From the NCBI RefSeq assembly GCF_038006205.1, contig NZ_JBBOUU010000001.1, forward strand, positions 3,164,001 to 3,228,000: a stretch of 64,000 bases of DNA, given 5' to 3'. Source of the stretch: Solibacillus sp. FSL R7-0668. Lineage in GTDB: Bacteria > Bacillota > Bacilli > Bacillales_A > Planococcaceae. Each line of letters opens with the position of its first letter. Within the stretch, counting starts at the first letter, position 1. Of this stretch, positions 58,012-64,000 are shown piece by piece. The translations under genes and the position numbers were made by a program. The notes below the pieces were generated by a model. The model worked only from the letters and a program-made list of their open reading frames with translations, had not been told where the DNA came from and searched no databases.

Positions 58012-58055
58012 TTGTATATGCTTTTATTGTAATATTTTACATTATGTATATACAA
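58012..58055. promoter_or_regulatory. Inverted repeat between pucR and the ureidopropionase gene
   Basis: TTGTATAT (58012-58019) and ATATACAA (58048-58055) form a spaced dyad in the middle of the 130-base divergent region, with a shorter dyad TACATTATGTA within it. The position suits a PucR binding site. A TATAGT element near 58074 could be the rightward -10. Confidence 0.5.
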
Positions 58056-58115
58056 ATATATTTTATCCGAATGCTATAGTGAAAATATCTTGCTAACTTT
58101 AAAGGGGGTTACACA

Positions 58116-59363
58116 ATGTTGAAAACGAATCGTGAACGACTGAAAAATAATATAGAGTTATTTAGTCAGATTGGAGCTACTGACAATAATGGCGTCACAC
58201 GTTTAAGTCTTTCTGCGGAAGATATTCTGGCGCGCGACAAATTTAAAGCGAAGTGCGAACAGCTTGGCATGATTGTTACAGTGGATGATATGGGCACAAT
58301 GTATGCAACGCTTCCTAGTCAAACAGATAACTTACCAATCGTGATGGGCTCCCACTTAGATTCCGTTATTAAAGGCGGGCGCTTTGACGGCGTGCTTGGC
58401 GTATTAACCGCTTTAGAAGCAGTGGAAACGATTATCGATGCCAATATTGAACTAAATCATCCTTTAACCATTGTAAACTTTACAAATGAAGAAGGCGCCC
58501 GTTTTGAGCCTTCACTTATGGCTTCTGGCGTGCTTTCAGGAAAATTTGACAAGGCGAAAATGCTCGCTTCCACCGATCCCCAAGGCACTACATTTGAACA
58601 AGCTTTAGAGACAAGTGGCTATAAAGGCGAAGAAGCCAATCGCCTTACCGAAGCGCATGCCTACTTGGAACTTCATATTGAACAAGGCCCTGTATTAGAG
58701 CATTACAACAAGGAAATTGGGGTTGTAGAAGGTGTTCTTGGGATGGTCTGTTATGACATTACGTTAACTGGCGAATCCAATCATGCAGGTACCACTCCGA
58801 TTTCGATGCGTAAGGACAGTATGTTTGCCGCGATGCAAATTATTTCGATCCTACAAAATAAATTAAAGCAGCTTCCTAAGAATCTCGTCTATACGATTGG
58901 TCGAATCAATGCCTATCCGAATATTCACACCGTCATTCCAAGTCATGTCACGTTCTCATTAGAATCCCGCCATCAAGACCCTACTGTTATTCAACAAGTG
59001 GAGCAAATTATCTTTGATTTACCAAAGGAAATTGAAAATTGTCAGCTTGCCTATACGAAATTATGGAATCGCGATACGGTTTATTTTGCACCTGACATCA
59101 TTCAGGCAGTTGCAGCAAGTACTGAAGAATTAGGCTATTCTCAACACCGGATGTTTAGTGGGGCTGGTCATGATGCACAGTTCATCGCACAATATATCCC
59201 GTCTACTATGATTTTCGTCCCAAGTGTAAAAGGCTATAGCCACCGCGAAGATGAATTAACTTCCTATGAGGACTGCTCAAAAGGGGCCGATGTGCTCGTA
59301 AATGCTGTTCTAAAAGTAGCCAATTATAGCGTTTCACAAGCAAATTCAGCCAATGCCCTATAA
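58116..59363 (+). CDS. M20 family amidase, probable beta-ureidopropionase
   Basis: A 415-residue Zn-dependent hydrolase of the hydantoinase/carbamoylase family. Metal motifs: MGSHLDSVIKGGRFDGVLGVL near 80-100, NFTNEEGARF near 125-134, ELHIEQGPVLE near 190, and GAGHDAQFIA near 348; the lid/dimer domain spans ~210-325. In the pathway it hydrolyses N-carbamoyl-beta-alanine to beta-alanine, CO2 and ammonia. L-carbamoylases and allantoate hydrolases are close relatives, so the call leans on context. GGGGG-type ribosome site; single-gene plus-strand unit with its own terminator. Confidence 0.9.
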   Translation: MLKTNRERLKNNIELFSQIGATDNNGVTRLSLSAEDILARDKFKAKCEQLGMIVTVDDMGTMYATLPSQTDNLPIVMGSHLDSVIKGGRFDGVLGVLTALEAVETIIDANIELNHPLTIVNFTNEEGARFEPSLMASGVLSGKFDKAKMLASTDPQGTTFEQALETSGYKGEEANRLTEAHAYLELHIEQGPVLEHYNKEIGVVEGVLGMVCYDITLTGESNHAGTTPISMRKDSMFAAMQIISILQNKLKQLPKNLVYTIGRINAYPNIHTVIPSHVTFSLESRHQDPTVIQQVEQIIFDLPKEIENCQLAYTKLWNRDTVYFAPDIIQAVAASTEELGYSQHRMFSGAGHDAQFIAQYIPSTMIFVPSVKGYSHREDELTSYEDCSKGADVLVNAVLKVANYSVSQANSANAL

Positions 59364-59374
59364 GCTATCCCAAC

Positions 59375-59411
59375 AATCCGTCCTGCCCAATATGACAAGA
59401 CGGATTTTTTT
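59375..59411 (+). terminator. Terminator of the ureidopropionase gene
   Basis: AATCCGTC / GACGGATT with a 16-base loop and a run of seven T, 12 bases after the stop. Confidence 0.88.
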
Positions 59412-59501
59412 ACGCAAAAAAAAAAACGATTTCGTCAGCATCATGCTTTTGAAACCGTTTTGAGATTTTCATATTATTGGTTTAAATAAATTGTTATTGG
59501 A

Positions 59502-59609
59502 AAGAATGAATTAGGGATAAAAAAGAAACGGTACAGTGAATCTTTTTTATCCCAGTAAAACTTCATTCTTCGTTGTAAAAAAGTAAAACGACCATTTCTC
59601 TTTTACAAC
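59502..59609. other. Two adjacent long hairpins in a gene-free region
   Basis: The first, 59502-59570, has an inner perfect 13-base stem (GGGATAAAAAAGA / TCTTTTTTATCCC) and an outer 9-base stem (AAGAATGAA / TTCATTCTT). The second, 59572-59609, has GTTGTAAAA / TTTTACAAC around a 20-base loop. There is no reading frame from 59412 to 59914 and no clear promoter. The block could be a small non-coding RNA, a miniature transposon-like repeat, or terminators for the minus-strand tRNA transcript. I see nothing else in this stretch. Confidence 0.6.
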
Positions 59610-59914
59610 AGCTATTAAAAGTATATTAAAACAGTAAAATGGTGCCCATGAAAGGACATGATAATAAATGCTAAACAAATTGGGGTGAACCTTCTTCTAT
59701 TTAGCCTTGCAATAAAACACAACATTTAATAATGTTGTAATTTTCGTCACATTTTTCAAGCATTATTTCTTATTCATACAAAAGACTCTCTGTTTTAAAT
59801 AATTTTATTGCATTTAAGTGATACATGTGCGGGAAATGTGTTGATGTTAACTAATTCCTTAACGATTAACTGTATAAGGAAGATGTAATTAGTGAGGTAT
59901 GTCGATTGAAAAAG

Positions 59915-59986
59915 CGCCCTCGGAGGGAATCGAACCCCCATTTCAAGAACCGGAATCTTACGTGCTATCCATTACACCACGAGGGC
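59915..59986 (-). tRNA. tRNA-Arg (anticodon CCG)
   Basis: A 72-base cloverleaf: acceptor GCCCTCG/CGAGGGC with discriminator G, D-arm with GGTGTAATGGATAGCAC, anticodon loop TTCCGGT between TAAGA and TCTTG, and T-arm with GGTTCGATTCC. The anticodon CCG reads the Arg codon CGG. The 3' CCA is not encoded. A T-run follows at once. Confidence 0.95.
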
Positions 59987-60011
59987 ATCATCATAAATAT
60001 ACGACCTTCTC

Positions 60012-60040
60012 ATTATACAAAGGGGATTGTTTGATTTCAA
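60012..60040 (-). promoter_or_regulatory. tRNA-Arg promoter
   Basis: On the minus strand TTGAAA (60035-60040) and TATAAT (60012-60017) with 17 bases between, 25 bases upstream of the tRNA; a near-consensus sigma-A promoter. Confidence 0.88.
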
Positions 60041-60062
60041 CTATTAAAAATCAGACTTTATA

Positions 60063-60093
60063 TTTGACCATAACTGACTAATACGTGTATGAT
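60063..60093 (+). promoter_or_regulatory. clpP promoter with CtsR-like box
   Basis: TTGACC (60064-60069) and TATGAT (60088-60093), 18 bases apart. TTTGACC-ATA-ACTGACT at 60063-60079 fits the CtsR heptad repeat (TTTGACY, three bases, TTTGACY) with two mismatches and overlaps the -35 element, which suits heat-shock repression. Confidence 0.75.
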
Positions 60094-60170
60094 AGGTTTA
60101 CAGCTGAAACACTTTCCAAATTCAGCAAAGGTATACGAAAATAGGCTTTAACAAAGGGAGGATTTTTTCA

Positions 60171-60764
60171 ATGAACTTAATTCCTACAGTTATTGAACAA
60201 ACAAACCGCGGCGAACGTGCATATGACATTTATTCACGTTTATTAAAAGACCGTATCATTTTATTAGGGAGCGCAATCGACGATAATGTTGCCAACTCAA
60301 TCGTAGCACAGCTTTTATTTTTAGAAGCTGAAGATCCAGATAAGGACATCTACCTATACATCAACTCTCCAGGTGGTTCAATTACGTCTGGTATGGCGAT
60401 TTACGATACAATGAACTTCATCAAGCCTGATGTATCGACAATTTGTATCGGTATGGCTGCATCAATGGGTGCCTTCTTATTATCTGCCGGTGCAAAAGGT
60501 AAGCGTATTGCCTTACCAAACGCCGAAGTGATGATTCACCAACCACTTGGTGGCGCACAAGGTCAAGCAACTGAAATCGAAATCGCAGCAAAACGTATTT
60601 TATACTTACGTGAAAAATTAAACAAAATTATGGCTGAAAACAGTGGTCAAGATTATGAAACATTAGCGCGTGACACAGACCGCGATAACTTCATGACTGC
60701 TGAGCAAGCAAAAGAATACGGGTTAATCGACAAAATCTACGATCGTAACCAACTTAAAAAATAA
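60171..60764 (+). CDS. clpP: ATP-dependent Clp protease proteolytic subunit
   Basis: A 197-residue serine protease forming the tetradecameric ClpP barrel. The catalytic triad is Ser98 in [11 protein letters not shown], His123 in [16 protein letters not shown] and Asp172 in [18 protein letters not shown] precedes the ATG. It works with ClpX and ClpC in regulated proteolysis, including SsrA-tagged proteins. It is divergent from tRNA-Arg and has its own promoter and terminator. Confidence 0.99.
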   Translation: MNLIPTVIEQTNRGERAYDIYSRLLKDRIILLGSAIDDNVANSIVAQLLFLEAEDPDKDIYLYINSPGGSITSGMAIYDTMNFIKPDVSTICIGMAASMGAFLLSAGAKGKRIALPNAEVMIHQPLGGAQGQATEIEIAAKRILYLREKLNKIMAENSGQDYETLARDTDRDNFMTAEQAKEYGLIDKIYDRNQLKK

Positions 60765-60773
60765 TCTCCAATA

Positions 60774-60804
60774 AAAGCGGCAGAGCAATTCTGCCGCTTT
60801 TTTT
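60774..60804 (+). terminator. clpP terminator
   Basis: AAGCGGCAGA / TCTGCCGCTT with a short loop and a run of seven T, 10 bases after the stop. Confidence 0.95.
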
Positions 60805-60883
60805 GCGTAAAGAAATGTTTATAAAAAAAAAAGATGCACATGAATTTAGTTCACGAACATCTCTATGTTTACGCTTTCAAAAA

Positions 60884-61141
60884 TTAGTCTGCTTTTTCGA
60901 TTAGTTGCTGTAGCGCATGAATCGCCTTTTCTTCATCATGCCCATCTGCGCTTAGCGTCACTGTCGTACCTTTTGCGACAGCTAAGCTCATAATGCCCAT
61001 AATCGATTTGGCATTTACTTTTTTCGTACCTTTTTCTAAAAAGACATCTGCTTTATAACGATTCGCCTCTTGGACGAATAGTGCAGCTTGTCTTGCTTGT
61101 AAACCTGATTTTAGCTTGACCTCTACTTGTTTTTCGATCAT
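60884..61141 (-). CDS. crh: HPr-like protein Crh
   Basis: An 85-residue HPr paralogue used in carbon catabolite repression. Residue 15, the PTS phosphohistidine in HPr, is Gln (SGLQARQAALF), while the regulatory Ser46 in NAKSIMG is kept, so it can be phosphorylated by HPr kinase but not by enzyme I. The usual Pro18 after ARP is Gln here. The start at 61141 is set by GGGAG upstream. It lies downstream of whiA-yvcK-rapZ as in other Bacillales. Confidence 0.93.
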   Translation of the reverse strand: MIEKQVEVKLKSGLQARQAALFVQEANRYKADVFLEKGTKKVNAKSIMGIMSLAVAKGTTVTLSADGHDEEKAIHALQQLIEKAD

Positions 61142-61249
61142 TTTGAAATACTCCCTTTCACAACCGTACATCACCTTATTTACTTCATCTTATCGAAATT
61201 GGCGGAAAAGAACAACAATAGAATACCATATTTCGAAAACTTTGCTTTA

Positions 61250-62191
61250 CTATATTTGCTCGCCTCGGCGAAGTGCGTCTGCAATTTCATCGATTTTGCG
61301 TAAGCGATGATTTACGCCTGATTTACTCACAACACCTGTTGAAACCATTTCACCTAGTTCCTTCAATGTAACATCCTGATACTCGACACGTAAGCGCGCA
61401 ATTTCTCGCAGTTTCTCTGGCAACTGATCTAAGCCAATTGCGTTGTCAATAAAACGAATATTTTCAACCTGACGTAATGCCGCGCCAATTGTTTTATTTA
61501 AATTAGCGGTTTCACAGTTGACAATACGGTTGACGCTATTTCGCATATCACGGACAATTCGCACATCCTCAAACTTGAGCATGGCAGATGTCGCACCTAC
61601 TAAATTTAAAAAATCTGATATCTTTTCAGCCTCTTTTAAATAGGTGACAAAGCCCTTTTTACGTTCAATCGTTTTCGCATTCAAATCAAAATGGTTCATC
61701 AGGTCAGCCAACGCCTCCCCGTGCTCCTTATAAAGCGAATAAACTTCCAGATGATACGAAGATGTTTCGGGGTTATTCACTGACCCCCCCGCTAAAAATG
61801 CACCACGTAAATACGCACGGCGCTGATTATTTTTCGGAATGATGGTTTGGGCAATTGTATGATTGAACTCAAAGGAATTCGAAACAATTTCTAAATCCGC
61901 TAATATTTCACGGGCCCCTTCGCGAACACGGCAAATGTAGACGTTGTTTTTCTTGAGGCGCATTTTTTTACGTACTAACAACTCAACATTATATGGATAA
62001 AGCTTTTTGACAATGGTATAAAGTCGACGTGCAATGGCTGCATTTTCCGTTTGCACATCTAAACTTAATTGACGATTGGCAAAGCTTAAAGATCCATTCA
62101 TTCGGATTAGGGCGGACACTTCAGCTTTTAAGCAGGTGTCATCCGCTTCAACTTGCGTGAGCTCTTTTTTCGTTTCTGATGCAAATGACAT
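61250..62191 (-). CDS. whiA: WhiA family DNA-binding protein
   Basis: A 313-residue protein: N-terminal LAGLIDADG homing-nuclease-like domain (~1-200, [23 protein letters not shown]-like) lacking catalytic acids, and a C-terminal helix-turn-helix (~220-310, [43 protein letters not shown]). In Bacillus it influences cell division and chromosome segregation. GGGGG precedes the ATG. It is in one operon with yvcK and rapZ. Confidence 0.97.
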   Translation of the reverse strand: MSFASETKKELTQVEADDTCLKAEVSALIRMNGSLSFANRQLSLDVQTENAAIARRLYTIVKKLYPYNVELLVRKKMRLKKNNVYICRVREGAREILADLEIVSNSFEFNHTIAQTIIPKNNQRRAYLRGAFLAGGSVNNPETSSYHLEVYSLYKEHGEALADLMNHFDLNAKTIERKKGFVTYLKEAEKISDFLNLVGATSAMLKFEDVRIVRDMRNSVNRIVNCETANLNKTIGAALRQVENIRFIDNAIGLDQLPEKLREIARLRVEYQDVTLKELGEMVSTGVVSKSGVNHRLRKIDEIADALRRGEQI

Positions 62192-62228
62192 CTTTCGTGT
62201 TCCCCCTTTCTAGCAAACTATGTAGTGT

Positions 62229-63206
62229 TTAGGGCTGCAAATTTTGTTGCTTTTGTGCAGCGTATTCACATAGCCAATCTGCTAAATTTTTGGCATCGTG
62301 ACGTACTGTACCGTCTTCAATGAGTGCAATTTCTTTTTTTATTATTTTTAAGCCCATTTGCATTAATTTTTCTACATCAAAATGAACGGGCTCCGCATTT
62401 TCTTCGCGATATTGCGCGTAAATTGCAGGAGGCAACTCTTTTTCATTAAATAACACCGATTCAATAAAGGGTTCACCTACATGTTCGTGAATGGCCTCTA
62501 TGTGCTGGGATACCGAATAATGGATTGTTTCTCCTTGTTGGGTCATTAAGTTCGCAATATAGATTTTTTCGCCTTTCGCCTTGACGACCGCTTGCCCAAT
62601 TCCCTTTACTAAAAGGTTTGGGATAATGCTTGTATATAAACTTCCTGGACCAATTAAGATAAAATCCGCACGTTCAATCGCATGGACAGCAGCTGGCAAC
62701 GGCTTTAAATTACTTGGTTCTAAAAAGACACGCTTAATAGCCGCATGACCTGATGGGATTTTGGATTCTCCGACAATCGTTGTTCCGTCGGTTAGCTCGG
62801 CATGGAGCGTCACCTTTTTATTGGCAGCTGGAATGACCTTCCCATGAACATTTAATACTTTACTCATTTCGGCAATGGCATGGTTAAAGTCACCTGTAAT
62901 CTCGATTAGGGCTGTTAACATTAAATTGCCTAAAGAATGTCCATTCAAATCATTGGACTGCGAAAAGCGGAACTGAAACATTTGCTCGACTAACGGTTCC
63001 ACATCTGATAAAGCCGCGATGACGTTTCGTACGTCCCCTGGTGGTGGAATATCATAGTCATCTCGTAGTCGCCCAGAAGAGCCGCCGTCATCTGCTACGG
63101 TGACAATCGCGGTAATATCGAACGAATGCAGCTTTAATCCGCGTAGTACTGTCGATAGCCCCGTGCCTCCCCCAATGACTACGATGCGCGTTTTTCTTTT
63201 TTTCAT
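62229..63206 (-). CDS. yvcK: Gluconeogenesis factor YvcK
   Basis: A 325-residue Rossmann-like protein of the CofD superfamily, binding UDP-sugars and needed for growth and normal cell shape on gluconeogenic carbon. GGGTGLSTVLRGLK near 12-25, TVADDGGSSGRLRDDY near 36-51, PPPGDVRNVIAALSD, and LIGPGSLYTSIIPNLLV are intact. It starts 4 bases after rapZ and precedes whiA by 37 bases. Confidence 0.96.
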   Translation of the reverse strand: MKKRKTRIVVIGGGTGLSTVLRGLKLHSFDITAIVTVADDGGSSGRLRDDYDIPPPGDVRNVIAALSDVEPLVEQMFQFRFSQSNDLNGHSLGNLMLTALIEITGDFNHAIAEMSKVLNVHGKVIPAANKKVTLHAELTDGTTIVGESKIPSGHAAIKRVFLEPSNLKPLPAAVHAIERADFILIGPGSLYTSIIPNLLVKGIGQAVVKAKGEKIYIANLMTQQGETIHYSVSQHIEAIHEHVGEPFIESVLFNEKELPPAIYAQYREENAEPVHFDVEKLMQMGLKIIKKEIALIEDGTVRHDAKNLADWLCEYAAQKQQNLQP

Positions 63207-63210
63207 GCTA

Positions 63211-64000
63211 TCAATCCTTCCTATGATTGATATCTCTATGTGTAATAATGACTGGATTGTTTTTCGTTAATAACTTACCAAAGTATTCTGCAAGCGTTAC
63301 CGAACGATGCTGACCACCCGTACAACCAAATGCAATCACAAGCTGGGACTTCCCCTCATTACGATACTGGGGAATCATAAAGGCAAATAGGTCTGTTAAT
63401 TTGGCAATTAACTGCTGAGTCTCATCCGTTGCTAAAACATATGATGAAACCTCTGTTTGAAGCCCTGTTTTATGACGAAGCTCCTCCACATAATAGGGAT
63501 TTTTTAAAAAGCGCACATCAAACACTAAATCGGCATCGATGGGAATACCATGCTTAAAGCCAAATGACATCACGTTTACTGAAAATGCTGGGCTACTTTG
63601 ATTATCAAATTCCTGTGCAATATGCTCACGTAATTCACGTGGTTTTAGCGAAGATGTATTCACGACCGTTTTCGCGCGACCTTTTAATTCTGATAATAAT
63701 TCGCGCTCTAGCTGAATACCTTCAAGCGGTAAACCTTGAGGGGCTAATGGGTGTGAGCGGCGTGATTCTTTATAGCGGCGTACAAGTGTGGCATCATCTG
63801 AATCTAAAAATAAAATACGTGCGAGTAAATCCTCTTCTTCTAATAAGGCATCTAGTGTCTCGATTAATGAATCGAAAAACTCCCGTCCACGTAAATCCAT
63901 CACAACCGCGATACGTGAAATTTTCTTTTCAGAATCCTTCATTAGTGCCAAAAAGGTCATTAATAGTTCTGGCGGTAAATTATCCACACAGTAATAACCT
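63211..64000 (-). CDS. rapZ: RNase adapter / nucleotide-binding protein RapZ (YvcJ), 5' end missing
   Basis: The frame is open to the window edge: the last visible codons read [13 protein letters not shown], the segment that normally follows the N-terminal Walker A loop, so about 35 residues are outside. Visible marks are [54 protein letters not shown] and the C-terminal [18 protein letters not shown]. The protein binds and hydrolyses nucleotides; in Bacillus it supports competence. It is the first visible gene of the rapZ-yvcK-whiA-crh operon. Confidence 0.95.
   Translation of the reverse strand, partial: GYYCVDNLPPELLMTFLALMKDSEKKISRIAVVMDLRGREFFDSLIETLDALLEEEDLLARILFLDSDDATLVRRYKESRRSHPLAPQGLPLEGIQLERELLSELKGRAKTVVNTSSLKPRELREHIAQEFDNQSSPAFSVNVMSFGFKHGIPIDADLVFDVRFLKNPYYVEELRHKTGLQTEVSSYVLATDETQQLIAKLTDLFAFMIPQYRNEGKSQLVIAFGCTGGQHRSVTLAEYFGKLLTKNNPVIITHRDINHRKD

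Noticed and set aside
59899-60081. 60-codon plus-strand frame containing EGIEPPFQEPESY
   Set aside because: It is a translation of the antisense of tRNA-Arg, a common false gene call.

Overview
The window comes from the chromosome of a low-GC, endospore-forming member of the Bacillales. The evidence is the gene order cggR-gap-pgk-tpiA-gpmI-eno, secG-est-rnr-smpB, crh-whiA-yvcK-rapZ and clpP, a CotF-type coat protein, and a Crh paralogue of HPr. My best guess from general similarity is the Lysinibacillus/Solibacillus side of the family Planococcaceae, but the species cannot be fixed from the sequence alone.

There are two parts. About 1-25,550 is an accessory island that ends against the 3' end of the tmRNA gene ssrA (25,566-25,918, minus strand), a classic integration target, with a tyrosine recombinase (24,294-25,430) beside it. 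From the left edge inward the island holds: the first genes of a type 1 BREX phage-defence operon, read leftwards (a small leader gene, brxA, brxB, brxC and the N-terminal third of pglX, which leaves the window); about 3.3 kb of almost gene-free DNA with two repeat systems, namely clusters of 11-bp AT-rich iterons inside a ~127-bp repeat, and five to six tandem copies of a ~343-bp unit; a secreted copper-amine-oxidase-N (stalk-domain) protein facing a secreted subtilase with a Gly/Asn-repeat linker; a 98-bp tandem repeat array next to an excisionase/tyrosine-recombinase pair; a serine recombinase with a res-like site; and a second defence-like module, a Z1-type helicase plus a PD-(D/E)XK protein. 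That module lies between two direct copies of a type I toxin-antitoxin locus. One copy is apparently intact, with a 32-residue toxin convergent with an antisense RNA; the other has kept the RNA and lost the toxin. A cyclic-phosphate-processing receiver-domain gene lies between the second copy and the integrase.

From about 25.5 kb onward the DNA is core chromosome, nearly all on the minus strand. After ssrA come a YkvI-type transporter and an RpiR-M20-GNAT-NSAR operon, which resembles the known route for inverting D-amino acids through N-succinyl intermediates. Then follow smpB, rnr, est and secG, a NERD-domain nuclease, and the CggR-controlled lower glycolysis operon with an operator, a promoter and the stem-loop ahead of gap. 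A LemA/TPM pair and a spore coat gene come next.

At 47.4-59.4 kb a complete reductive pyrimidine catabolism cluster is visible: NCS1 permease, PreA, PreT, dihydropyrimidinase, beta-ureidopropionase, beta-alanine aminotransferase and a CoA-acylating malonate-semialdehyde dehydrogenase, with a PucR regulator transcribed divergently from the ureidopropionase. The right edge carries tRNA-Arg(CCG), clpP with a CtsR-like box, crh, whiA, yvcK and a truncated rapZ.

The least explained parts are the phased 11-bp iterons, the 343-bp and 98-bp arrays, and the two-gene Z1/nuclease module framed by toxin-antitoxin copies. All coordinates, starts and motifs were read by eye. Family names come from memory of conserved motifs; no database search was run.
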